This document shows, piece by piece, positions 7,502 to 15,528 of a DNA stretch of 33,834 nt; within the stretch, counting starts at the first letter, position 1, and every line of letters starts with the position of its first letter. A program made the position numbers and the translations under genes. The stretch comes from a virus, in the IMG/VR virus record IMGVR_UViG_3300031576_000211, positions 1-33,834 of that record; one strand, 5' to 3'. Below the pieces are notes generated by a model that did not search any database, was not told the origin of the DNA, and saw nothing but the letters and a program-made list of their open reading frames with translations.

Positions 7502-8488
7502 TTACGATTGCGTCAGATCGTAGACGGCGCCATGCGCCTTCTCGTTCCGCATCTCCAACGTGCCCTCCCAATAGAGAGCGCGTTTGATGAAGTCGCCGGA
7601 CTTGGCCAGCTCGACCTCGTGGATCGGACGCAACTCGGCGACCGAGATATAGTCGGGGTCGAAGGCAAAGACCGTATCGACCGCACCCGTGACGTTCAGG
7701 AACCGATTCGGCACGACATCCAGGCGGCCGAAGTCCGACTTGTAGACATCGATCGCCGTGAACAGCGTTGCCTCGTCGGCCTCGGCCATGCGCGTGGCGT
7801 TGCCGGCGAAGGCCGAGAGGTTCTGTTTGTTGAACGCCTTGGTCACGATGAACCTCGGATTGCCGCCGGAGTTGAACGCCTCGCGCAGAACTTCCTTGAG
7901 TTGACTTTCCTGAAACGCACGCGCGGTGCCGGCGGTACGGACGTTCGTCCCGGTTCCCGCCGACGCGGTTGCGCCGGCTCCGGCACTCGTGTTCGTGATG
8001 ATCCAGGCTTCGAGCCCGCCCATCTTGCGCGCCGTTGTGTCGTTACCAGCGGCGCCGGCGACGTTCTCGGCCACATGGGATTCGATGTTGCGGCGCAACT
8101 CGCGCCCCTTCTTGACGATCTGACGAGCCATCTCGCGCCCGACGCCTTCGACGGTAGTCACCGCCTGCTGCGTACCCGAGACAACAACGGTACGATTCAG
8201 GATCGCGGTCGTGTTCTTGAGCCGTGTCGGAGTGCTCTGCGCCTCGGCAGCCGCGTCATCGCCTTCGATCTGAGCCACCGACGAACCAGCGGCAGCGGCC
8301 AGAATATCGGTGTTCCACTCATGCAGGGTTGCCGTCGCCTTCGACTTCTGCGAAATCTTGGAGAAGATCGGCGTGTCGTAGGGATCGACGTTGTAGATCG
8401 CGTTCGCGAGGTCTTCGCGATTGATGAGACCTATACCGGACGCACCGCCCAAGTCATAGGTCGAGTAGGTGTTGGTTGGCTGTGCCAT
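7502..8488 (-). CDS. Major capsid protein, DUF5309/SU10 type
   Basis: This 328-aa protein begins MAQPTNTYSTYDLGG. It has the family's NREDLANAIYNVDPYDTPIF start, the TLHEWNTDIL segment, the VSGTQQAV helix entry, the long ARQIVKKGRELRRNIESHV spine helix, and the C-terminal FDPDYISVAELRPIHEVELAKSGD ending in a Trp/Glu-rich strand. The family has the HK97 fold and builds the icosahedral head. Length is normal, with no extra domain. Scaffold and portal lie directly upstream. Confidence 0.85.
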   Translation of the reverse strand: MAQPTNTYSTYDLGGASGIGLINREDLANAIYNVDPYDTPIFSKISQKSKATATLHEWNTDILAAAAGSSVAQIEGDDAAAEAQSTPTRLKNTTAILNRTVVVSGTQQAVTTVEGVGREMARQIVKKGRELRRNIESHVAENVAGAAGNDTTARKMGGLEAWIITNTSAGAGATASAGTGTNVRTAGTARAFQESQLKEVLREAFNSGGNPRFIVTKAFNKQNLSAFAGNATRMAEADEATLFTAIDVYKSDFGRLDVVPNRFLNVTGAVDTVFAFDPDYISVAELRPIHEVELAKSGDFIKRALYWEGTLEMRNEKAHGAVYDLTQS

Positions 8489-8491
8489 TGG

Positions 8492-9520
8492 TCATCTCCC
8501 GAGAAGCTGCGCCGCAAGAAGCGCCTCCGCATCTTGTGGCGACCGTGATTTCTGAAAACGCTTCCTGGCTTCCACGACACCGGATGAATCACCGGAACGG
8601 GGCCTGCCCGCCGCCGGCTTGATGACCCTGGGCAACCCACTGACCTTCTTTTGAGCAAGCGGCTTGCTTGCCATCATCCGGTCATAAAGCATCGCCTTGC
8701 GACCGATAATCAGCAATCTGTGATCATAAGTCGAGTTGATCTCCTGATCGGTGAATTTGTAAATTCCACCAGACAGGTATTCACCCAACTCCTTGGCTTC
8801 CTTCATCGCCGTGGTTCTGTCGGCGAGTTCTGGAACCTGCTCGATCAGCCTGCCGTACTCGGTTTGGCGGTGCTTCGTGAGTTCCTCTTCCATTGCCTTG
8901 GCGCGGCCCGCCTGCCACGATTGAAGCGCGTCGATGCGCTTCTTGACGGCTGCGGTCAGACGGACGTACTCGCCAGGGTCTTCCTCGGCGAGCTTTTCCC
9001 AATCCGTCTGTTGTGCCTTGGCGATGACAGGATCGGCCTTGGCCATGAACTCGGCCATCTGGTCTATCGCGGCCATACGCTTCTGCCAGGAATCCCTCGC
9101 GGCTGTCTGCTCCGCCTCGAATGCGCGGCGGTGTTCCGCAAGAGCACTGGTCTTCTGACGGTAGTCGGCTTCTCGGGAGTAGCCCTTTAGAAGCTCCTCG
9201 GCGGTGACTTTTTCGAGGCGGCCATTGACCTTGACCTCGATCAGTTCGTCCTCTTGAGCTTCTTCCTCGGCGCCCTCAGGCTCCGTGTCCGTCTCTGACC
9301 CTTCGGCTTCCTCGGACTCTTCACCCTCGGCAGCCGGCGGAGCGTCCTGCTCCTCTGGTTCAGCCGCCATCTCGTCGGGGCTGTCGGCAACCGCTTTCGC
9401 GGCTGATTTCGTCGCGGACTTCCTGGGCGGCTCGACCGGGGCGAGGATGCTTCGAGTCAGCGCGTCGATCGCCGCCGCCTCGGTCATTCCTCCAGCCCTG
9501 AGAGCCGCTTCGTCAGGCAT
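8492..9520 (-). CDS. Capsid scaffolding protein
   Basis: This 342-aa protein has a very acidic Glu/Asp/Ala-rich N-terminal third (about residues 45-92), then a DELIEVKVNGRLEKVTAEEL segment. The middle is long, charged and probably coiled coil, with YRQKTSALAEHRRAFEAEQ and repeated K/E heptads. The C-terminus is basic (VIKPAAGRPRSGDSS), as expected for the capsid-binding helix of internal scaffolds. The EVKVNGRxxKVTxEELLKGYSRxxDYRQKT motif order is familiar from phage scaffolds. Its place between portal and capsid supports the call. Confidence 0.8.
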   Translation of the reverse strand: MPDEAALRAGGMTEAAAIDALTRSILAPVEPPRKSATKSAAKAVADSPDEMAAEPEEQDAPPAAEGEESEEAEGSETDTEPEGAEEEAQEDELIEVKVNGRLEKVTAEELLKGYSREADYRQKTSALAEHRRAFEAEQTAARDSWQKRMAAIDQMAEFMAKADPVIAKAQQTDWEKLAEEDPGEYVRLTAAVKKRIDALQSWQAGRAKAMEEELTKHRQTEYGRLIEQVPELADRTTAMKEAKELGEYLSGGIYKFTDQEINSTYDHRLLIIGRKAMLYDRMMASKPLAQKKVSGLPRVIKPAAGRPRSGDSSGVVEARKRFQKSRSPQDAEALLAAQLLGR

Positions 9521-9842
9521 TGGGTGGTCCGTTCACCAGAACTTCGCCGATCCGAGGCATGAACATCCTCGGCTTCGCGGCATCTTCCATCTGTTGCATC
9601 TTGTCACGAGCCGCTTTGCCCATCTGGATCATGGCTCGTAGCCCAACTTCCGCCTCGTCGAGCGCCACGGTCATCTGAAACAGCTTCTCGCGACCCTCGG
9701 CATCGCGGGCCGGGGACTTGTGCCATTGATCGTGCAGACGGGCACGGTAAGCGTCGAACGCCTCACGCAACTGAGGATCGCTCAGAAGCGCCTCGGCACG
9801 CCGCGCGCGCTCAACTTCCTGTTCTGGCGTTCTCTCCGCCAT
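9513..9842 (-). CDS. Small coiled-coil head-assembly protein
   Basis: This is a 109-aa, highly charged and helical protein from MAERTPEQEVERARRAEALL. It contains DAYRARLHDQWHKSPARDAEG and a final RMFMPRIGEVLVNG. It overlaps the portal gene end by 32 nt and the scaffold gene start by 8 nt, so the three genes are coupled. Proteins of this size with a D-x-W motif are common between portal and scaffold genes in SU10-like modules. Its role in assembly is unknown. Confidence 0.65.
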   Translation of the reverse strand: MAERTPEQEVERARRAEALLSDPQLREAFDAYRARLHDQWHKSPARDAEGREKLFQMTVALDEAEVGLRAMIQMGKAARDKMQQMEDAAKPRMFMPRIGEVLVNGPPNA

Positions 9843-11871
9843 TCTGTGCCTTCATGGCCACGGACGCCAACATCTTGTGTCGGTCGTTCTCAATATCAGC
9901 CTGTACCTTCACACGGTCAAGGGCTATTTGAGCCTCGACCTTCATGCGTTCAAGCGCGATCTTGGCGCGCGTTTCCTCGGTCCGAAGCTGGATGTTGGCC
10001 TGTTTTTCCTGGGTTTCGAGCTGCATTCGTTGCTTCTCGATCTCCAATTTGGCCATTTCGACCTGCATCTGAGGAGATGGCGGCGGCTCCGGGGGCTGTT
10101 CGGGTGGCTCCGTGAAGAACAACTCGATCGGCTTCAATCCGGCGACCTCGGCGAACTTCATCACGGCACCGTGGATGTTCTGGTCGCTGACCATGTAGCC
10201 CTTGCCGGTCGCGATCAGCTTCTCCTGCACCGCCATGAGCGCCGCGATTGATGCCTGCATCTCGGTCTTGTTCGATGTGCCCAATCCAACCTGGACCGAA
10301 GCATCCATCTTGCCCTTCCAGTCGCGCGGATCAACGGCGATCCATTCGTTCCGCAGCCTGATCGTGCGTTCACGATCCTGGTAGCGCATCGCGAGCTCGT
10401 CGATGCCCTCGAAAAGCTCACGCACGCCCGTTTCGGCGAAGATGCGGGCGATCAACTCGATCCGCTGCTGGGAAGCGGCCATGATTTGGCTGATTCCACT
10501 TGCGGTTTTGTTGAGCGAATCCGCATGCAACCCCTGATTGTAGCGTGTGATTCCCGTTCGGGTCTCTCGCACGCTATCCAGATACTCGATCATGCCGAAC
10601 GAATGAGAAGGCACGGGGGTATGCGGGATCGGGAATACCACGTCGCCAGCCGAACCGAGCGTGCGAATGACCTGATTGGGCCTGGAAATCAGAACGTCGT
10701 CCAGATCGATGATGCGATTGATGTCCACGGCGGTCCGACCGTTGTTCGCGACGTACAGATTGTCGAGAATCTGTCTGATAATCGTGGATTTGATGAGTTG
10801 AAGATCCATCACCAGGTCGGCCAGGGACAGGCCGTAGAAGCGATGAGGCAGGGGCAGGGGGCACAGGGAGTAGAAGGGCGCCCGTTCGCTCGGCCAGTCC
10901 TCCTCCAGCAAGATAGCGCCGCCATCCTGACCACCCGTGATGACGCGCAGGAACTCAGCCTCTCCGTCGCCGTCGCGATCGACCCAAAGGTACGAATCCA
11001 CGATGGCCACGGGGCGCATCGAACGATCGGCGCCATTCCATGACGATTCATCCGCCGTTGTACGACTGGCATCGTTGGAAAACCGAGCCGTTCTCTGAAT
11101 GCCGAACTCGGTGGCCCAGGTCGGCAACCGGTTGACGAGATCGGCGTCGAAGCCCTGGCTCAGAAGCTCACCCTCGGTCATGTGCGTGCGATGATGCACG
11201 CTCCGGGCGTCATCGATACGAGTGGCTTCGCGCGAAATCAGGAACTCCTCGGGCGGCACGTTGGCGATGTGAATGCGACCCTGGCTCTTGACCCGCTTGA
11301 CCGTCACGTCATGCACGAAAGATGGCGGCGCGCCATTCTGGTCCAAGGGCGAACTTTCCGGGCGCTCGCTATGCGCCGTGACAGTAACATCCTGATCCGA
11401 CAGCAACATCTGGAACTGGAGATCGTCCAGATTCTCATATGTTTCACGTGAAACATTCTGAGTCGGGTCCCACCAGAGTTTGACGACGCCGACCTTGGAG
11501 ATCAGGGCATCCTTGAACCACGAATGAAGGATCGAGAAGCCCGGATTGTCGCGCATAAACACGTAGTTGGCGTAGTCCGTGCGCTGCTTGGCGCTTTGCT
11601 CGTCCTCGACGCCCGTGGGAAAGAACTGCGCGATGTGGTCACCTGCCGTGAAGATGCGGAGGAGCGACGGGAGAATGGATTCCACAACATCGGAAACCTC
11701 GCTCATCACCACGGACGAGCGGCCGCGCACTTCGTTCCCGAAGGGTTCGGCGAGGTAGTATTCCATGGCCTTGGCTTGTTGGGTCGCGACTTCGCCGGCG
11801 TAGAGAATGTCGGCGGCGGCGATCTCCGAGGCGATGATGGAGATCAGGTCGCGATCAGCCAGCTTGGCCAT
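9811..11871 (-). CDS. Portal protein, SU10-like
   Basis: This is a 686-aa protein from MAKLADRDLISIIASEI. The ATG at 11869-11871 is preferred over a TTG one codon earlier because it overlaps the stop of the AT-hook-like gene. It has the portal core: VVMSEVSDVVESILPSLL, NPGFSILHSWFKDALISKVG, NVPPEEFLISREA, RFYGLSLADLVMDLQLIK, and a NLYVANNGRTAVD region. The C-terminus (about 590-680) is a Gln/Glu/Lys-rich coiled coil after a PPEPPPSPQ linker. Portals form the dodecameric DNA channel and dock the terminase. A perfect parS palindrome lies inside the gene and encodes NVSRET. Confidence 0.85.
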   Translation of the reverse strand: MAKLADRDLISIIASEIAAADILYAGEVATQQAKAMEYYLAEPFGNEVRGRSSVVMSEVSDVVESILPSLLRIFTAGDHIAQFFPTGVEDEQSAKQRTDYANYVFMRDNPGFSILHSWFKDALISKVGVVKLWWDPTQNVSRETYENLDDLQFQMLLSDQDVTVTAHSERPESSPLDQNGAPPSFVHDVTVKRVKSQGRIHIANVPPEEFLISREATRIDDARSVHHRTHMTEGELLSQGFDADLVNRLPTWATEFGIQRTARFSNDASRTTADESSWNGADRSMRPVAIVDSYLWVDRDGDGEAEFLRVITGGQDGGAILLEEDWPSERAPFYSLCPLPLPHRFYGLSLADLVMDLQLIKSTIIRQILDNLYVANNGRTAVDINRIIDLDDVLISRPNQVIRTLGSAGDVVFPIPHTPVPSHSFGMIEYLDSVRETRTGITRYNQGLHADSLNKTASGISQIMAASQQRIELIARIFAETGVRELFEGIDELAMRYQDRERTIRLRNEWIAVDPRDWKGKMDASVQVGLGTSNKTEMQASIAALMAVQEKLIATGKGYMVSDQNIHGAVMKFAEVAGLKPIELFFTEPPEQPPEPPPSPQMQVEMAKLEIEKQRMQLETQEKQANIQLRTEETRAKIALERMKVEAQIALDRVKVQADIENDRHKMLASVAMKAQNGGENARTGS
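11440..11455. promoter_or_regulatory. parS: Perfect 16-bp parS palindrome
   Basis: The bases TGTTTCACGTGAAACA match, without a mismatch, the canonical bacterial chromosomal parS site recognised by ParB. The site is embedded in the portal reading frame, where it encodes NVSRET. An exact match to a 16-bp consensus is not expected by chance in 34 kb. ParB is a CTP-dependent clamp that loads at parS and spreads. The phage itself encodes a protein with a ParB-type box and HTH (27823-28569), but host ParB is the more obvious reader of a site this exact. Confidence 0.85.
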
Positions 11872-12044
11872 CAAGCTGCGTCCTTGCGCGGGCGGCCGGG
11901 ACCGCGACGGATCGGCTGGTCATCAACTTCCAATGACGAGTCCAACATCCGTTCCGCGACGGTCAGGCGTTCACCGAGGGATGCCATGAACCGTTCGATC
12001 GCATCGAGCCGGTTACTGAGGTCCATGTATTGCTTCATGCTCAT
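11871..12044 (-). CDS. 57-aa coiled-coil protein with AT-hook-like tail
   Basis: The protein begins MSMKQYMDLSNRLDAIERFM, predicted helical with heptad leucines and methionines, and ends with a basic RRGPGRPRKDAA. The G-R-P-R-K core is that of an AT-hook minor-groove DNA-binding motif. A GGGAGAG ribosome site lies 8 nt upstream of the ATG. The stop overlaps the portal ATG. Between terminase and portal, a DNA-binding helical oligomer could aid packaging or terminase-portal docking. That is inference from position. Confidence 0.6.
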   Translation of the reverse strand: MSMKQYMDLSNRLDAIERFMASLGERLTVAERMLDSSLEVDDQPIRRGPGRPRKDAA

Positions 12045-12065
12045 GGACGTTCTCTCCCTGACATC

Positions 12066-14462
12066 TCACACGACCCACCTGTAATCGTATTCCAGCTTCT
12101 TCGCATACGCGGCGCGCCCGACATCGCCCATCGCGAACGTGAGGCAGAAAGCATCCGCCATGTTGGGCGACGGAATGCCGCGCTTCTTCATGTCGCTCTT
12201 GGCCTCGACCTTGACCAGCCCACCAGTCGTGACAGTAAACCCCGGTCCTGTCAATTCCCCAACAAAGTCATCCAGCACATCATCGTTCTCGCGCGTCCGC
12301 TCGGGCAGCGCGCAATCCCGCGCCTCGAACCACTCCCTGGCCCGGAACCAAAGCTCGTCCCTGAGCCGCATATACTTGCCCTCGACCGCCGGGCTCTCCG
12401 CGACGTTTACCCCTCGCGCGGGCAAGCCCAACATTCTCAGCCGGTCGCACACACCCGCACCCAGCCCGATCACGTCAACCGCGATGAACGCCGGCTTCTC
12501 CCGCGCCGCATGATACTGACGCGCCACGATGTCCGCCGTCTGCATCGTGTCCTTGTCGCGCCACGTCTGCACGGGCTCGATAAGCACATTCCCCCGTCGT
12601 TTCGCCAGCGCACTCTCGTCATCTCCGAACCGCGCCACATCCACGCCCCACACCGACGCCTTGTCCGCCAACGGCATCACATCCCGTCCGATCGAGTCCA
12701 CCACCAGCGACATCGGAATCACCGAGTCCTCCTCGCCACTTGGGAACTGCCCCAATACCATGACCCGATACCAGTTCGAATCCTCCCCGAACTTGCGTTT
12801 GGCCTTCTCGATGAACTTGGGATCGGCATAGCGAGCATCCAGACACGAAACCGTCATCGTGCTCCAAAAATCAGACATCTTGTGAAACGCATCGTAAAAC
12901 CAGCCGCGCAATCGAGTAGGATTGCCCACCATGATTTGCTTGGAATTGCGTGTGGAAAGAGAGCCCTCCATGGTCTCGAATATCACGTCATCTATTCCCG
13001 ATGCTTCATCGGCGAGGCACAAAAGATGGTCACTATTACCACTTAAAAACACCCGTCCGTTTCGTCGCGTATAGAATGTCTGCCACGGCGTGGAAATACA
13101 CCACACCTCGCCATTGTATTGTTCTTGCTTTACATCACGCTTCTTTATGGCATACGGCGTCGATAATTTAATAGGCCAGGCCATAACATACGACTCTACA
13201 GAATTACACAGTCGTCCATTGATAACAATCTGTCCCGCCGTCCTGTTAACCCCAATCGTGCCCGATCGCCCAAGTTTCAGCATTATCTCCTGAATCTGGT
13301 CCATGAGAGCGGCATTGACGTTATAGAACTGACCACGTTTGCCATTGGCTTTTGTGCTGCCTTCGGCTTCCCAAAGCCCTTCGCACAGGGCTTCCAAGAT
13401 CGCCGGTTCGGCTTCCATGAGACACTCGGGCACAAGGCGATTGACTTGAAGCCGACCAACATTTTCGATCAGCCAAGCGGCAATATCTCGGTTGGAAAAA
13501 GCAAAATAGTCCTTAGCATACGTCCATTGCAAGGTCGTGCCATCAAGAAGGCCCTCAATCCACGCCATGCCCTTCGGCTTCGTCTGGTACAGCATGATCT
13601 CATAGAACACGCCCGTTACATGAGGTCTAATGCCGCCATCACCAATGAAAAAGCCGATGAAGCGCGCGAATTGTTCGGCGTCGAAACCGAACTTGGCAAA
13701 ACACGGCGGTACTTCAACAGGATCGCCCCGCCAGGAGCCGTGAGCCCGCAAGAGCCAGAAGTTCTCCCCCAGATCGGCGAACGGCACAAGTTCCGATGCC
13801 GACTTGCCCATGTTGGGCGCAACAGGCATCCGGTGCCCGTCCGTCACGGCAAAGTTGACCGACTTTCCATCAAAAACATTAAGTGTTCCCAAGAACGGAT
13901 AGCGATGCACAGACGTTACCGGCATCCACGCCAAATCATCCGTGATTAGATTGCTCGATAACACCCAATCACCGGCGCATATTTTACTAGACCCCAACCA
14001 TCCTCTATTTGTGAGTATTGTGTGTCCCGTTCCGAAACAGTGTATTCCTTGGAACGCCTCGGGATTCTCCTTCCTCGCCGTCCGCGCGATCGCGAAAGAC
14101 TCCTTGGGCGCTTCCCTCAACTCCAGCTTGTCCGACTTGATCTCGAACAAGCCCGCCAACTCCGGCTTCATGTGCCGTAACCACTTCGCGATCTCAGACC
14201 ACAACACGTCTTCCAGTTGATCCGCCTTCGGAGCCGTGCAAAGAACCTTCGCCGGAAACCGCGTCAGCAGCCACCAGATCACGACCCACGACAACAACGC
14301 ATCCTTCCCAACCCCACGACCCGCCTTGATCCCTACCGAATCCGCTTCCCCAATCCGCCGCAGCGCCTCCCCCTGCCAGCCATCCGGCTCGGCACCAATC
14401 ACATCCGTCACAAACAACAACGGATCATCACGGTACTTGAGCATGTTGGGCGCCGGAGGCAT
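12066..14462 (-). CDS. terL: Large terminase subunit carrying an intein
   Basis: The precursor has 798 codons. It translates to a 463-aa terminase, a normal TerL size, after removal of a 335-aa intein. The ATPase part has a Walker-A-like loop AGRGVGKD (47-54; Asp replaces the usual Ser/Thr) and Walker B LLCLADEASG (D485, E486). The RNase H-like nuclease has D608 in GVDVARFGDDES, D663 in IAVDVIGLG and D770 in NMADAF. The enzyme pumps and cuts genome DNA at the portal. The ATG at 14462 overlaps the stop of the presumed small subunit; a GTG one codon earlier is less likely. The extein junction reads QGIH/SDHLL. Confidence 0.9.
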   Translation of the reverse strand: MPPAPNMLKYRDDPLLFVTDVIGAEPDGWQGEALRRIGEADSVGIKAGRGVGKDALLSWVVIWWLLTRFPAKVLCTAPKADQLEDVLWSEIAKWLRHMKPELAGLFEIKSDKLELREAPKESFAIARTARKENPEAFQGIHCFGTGHTILTNRGWLGSSKICAGDWVLSSNLITDDLAWMPVTSVHRYPFLGTLNVFDGKSVNFAVTDGHRMPVAPNMGKSASELVPFADLGENFWLLRAHGSWRGDPVEVPPCFAKFGFDAEQFARFIGFFIGDGGIRPHVTGVFYEIMLYQTKPKGMAWIEGLLDGTTLQWTYAKDYFAFSNRDIAAWLIENVGRLQVNRLVPECLMEAEPAILEALCEGLWEAEGSTKANGKRGQFYNVNAALMDQIQEIMLKLGRSGTIGVNRTAGQIVINGRLCNSVESYVMAWPIKLSTPYAIKKRDVKQEQYNGEVWCISTPWQTFYTRRNGRVFLSGNSDHLLCLADEASGIDDVIFETMEGSLSTRNSKQIMVGNPTRLRGWFYDAFHKMSDFWSTMTVSCLDARYADPKFIEKAKRKFGEDSNWYRVMVLGQFPSGEEDSVIPMSLVVDSIGRDVMPLADKASVWGVDVARFGDDESALAKRRGNVLIEPVQTWRDKDTMQTADIVARQYHAAREKPAFIAVDVIGLGAGVCDRLRMLGLPARGVNVAESPAVEGKYMRLRDELWFRAREWFEARDCALPERTRENDDVLDDFVGELTGPGFTVTTGGLVKVEAKSDMKKRGIPSPNMADAFCLTFAMGDVGRAAYAKKLEYDYRWVV
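13035..14039 (-). mobile_element. LAGLIDADG intein inserted in terL
   Basis: This 335-aa element spans Cys142 to Asn476 of the precursor. Block A is CFGTGHTILTNRG, block B FAVTDGHRMPV (TDGH), block F VWCISTPWQTFYTRR and block G RVFLSGN, with a Ser as the first C-extein residue. Two LAGLIDADG-type helices, FIGFFIGDGG (from 268) and LCEGLWEAEGS (from 359), mark a homing endonuclease. All splicing nucleophiles are present. The usual penultimate His is Gly here, a variant known in active inteins. The element is AT-richer than its host gene, and it splits terL just before Walker B, a highly conserved site typical of intein homing. Confidence 0.9.
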
Positions 14463-14890
14463 CACTCCACAACCTTCCCCTCAATCACTCTCCCACTCGC
14501 CTCCCGCTCCCGCGCCAACCGCTCCGTCTCCAACAACACAGCCAGAAATCCCCCCGCCATCGCCCCCATCGTCGCCGCATCCCCAGCTACAACATCCGTC
14601 AATCCCGCCTTGCTCAGCAAAGCCTTCCCCGCCTCAAGCCTAACCCGATCACTATCCCCATGATCCCTCAAGTAACTCAACATCCGTATCGACGCCGGTC
14701 CCTCCCGTCGCGCCAACGCCCGTATGTAATCCAATGTCGGATCATCAGGGTCATCCCCACGTCTCAAATCCGGCGTAGGACGCCTTAACCCCGTACCCGT
14801 AGCCCCGCCATCAAGAACCTTAACCCCAGGCGCACTAGGCACGGCCGCCGCGTGTTCAGCCGCTATCTCCGCCAGCGTTCGCCCGCTCAT
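14462..14890 (-). CDS. terS: Probable small terminase subunit
   Basis: This 142-aa protein starts MSGRTLAEIAAEHAAAVPSA. The N-terminal helix is followed by an Asp/Arg-rich linker and a C-terminal helical domain (TLDYIRALARREGPASIRML; DRVRLEAGKALLSKAG) that ends with a coiled EREASGRVIEGKVVE. It lies directly before terL with an ATGA overlap and is the first gene of the late operon. The size fits TerS, which recognises packaging DNA as an oligomer. The HTH is not obvious, so the call rests mainly on position and size. Confidence 0.6.
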   Translation of the reverse strand: MSGRTLAEIAAEHAAAVPSAPGVKVLDGGATGTGLRRPTPDLRRGDDPDDPTLDYIRALARREGPASIRMLSYLRDHGDSDRVRLEAGKALLSKAGLTDVVAGDAATMGAMAGGFLAVLLETERLAREREASGRVIEGKVVE

Positions 14891-14970
14891 GCCCAAAAGT
14901 CTCTCAGATCCACGGCGGATTTTCAAGGAACTCCGCGCGGATTTTCGTAAGTACCTGCGCTCACAGTGAG
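14891..14970. promoter_or_regulatory. Late-operon control region: direct repeats and palindrome
   Basis: This region is upstream of the first late gene. GCGGATTTTC occurs twice (14915-14924 and 14937-14946), exactly 22 bp apart, about two helical turns. A perfect 11-bp palindrome CTCACAGTGAG lies at 14960-14970. This spacing is typical of sites for a dimeric regulator on one DNA face. No convincing sigma-70 promoter was found here, so a late-gene activator site is possible. Confidence 0.4.
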
Positions 14971-15137
14971 AGTACCCGTATGGAACCATCGACCGCGATG
15001 GGACCCACCGCGACCCCCGCCCCCTCCCGCCACGATGCCCCGCCCCCGGCCCTACAAGCCCCGTCAGCGCACGACCGCCGGCCAAGCCGTCCACACTCCG
15101 GCTAGGCGCCAGCACGCGCCTACGGGGTCGCCATGGC

Positions 15138-15298
15138 CTAGAACCTACATTAGAATGATTGAATGTCATATAGTGTATTCTGGAGAGTTCCAAACGACCC
15201 CTAACTAATTGATATAGCACGATAATACAGATAATCTTACACTGCGTCATCCGAGCTCTAGCTCCGAAAACACAACATCTAGACCCTACTAGACCTTA
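15138..15298. promoter_or_regulatory. AT-rich divergent promoter region with CTAGACC repeats
   Basis: This is an AT-rich island in the 638-bp gene-free gap between the late and early blocks. Rightward, TTGATA (15209-15214) is followed after 15-17 bp by GATAAT or TAATCT. Leftward, TTGGAA and TATGAC stand 17 bp apart on the minus strand. Decamers CTAGACCCTA and CTAGACCTTA are in tandem at 15279-15298, with a related CTAGAACCTA at 15138-15147. The flanking 14971-15137 stretch is GC-rich and shows no gene or clear motif. Confidence 0.4.
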
Positions 15299-15313
15299 TG
15301 TACCATAATGAGG

Positions 15314-15412
15314 CGTTGCATGCGACAGTCAAAATGTCGATTTTAACAGGGTGCAACGCTACGGCAACACCCCTTGCAACGCCGCCGTCAGCAGCCATAT
15401 TTGCATGCAACG
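15314..15412. repeat. Four-copy TGCAACG cluster
   Basis: The heptamer TGCAACG occurs at 15352-15358, 15375-15381 and 15406-15412, and in inverted form at 15314-15320. The outer two extend into a perfect 10-bp inverted repeat, CGTTGCATGC (15314-15323) and GCATGCAACG (15403-15412). A related AGCAACG follows at 15451. The cluster lies between the promoter region and the first early gene, so it may be an operator array for an early regulator or part of a replication origin. Confidence 0.55.
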
Positions 15413-15528
15413 GCACGTACGCGCTGAAACCCCATCATGTGTTTTTGGAGAGCAACGCGGGGAGGGGCATACGCGCGACCCTTGTGGGGAACCAAACAAC
15501 CTATTGAAACGTAACGGAGAATGACGCC

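Noticed and set aside
15298-15507. 69-aa frame over the TGCAACG cluster
   Set aside because: No ribosome site and the stretch is dominated by repeats; more likely control DNA.
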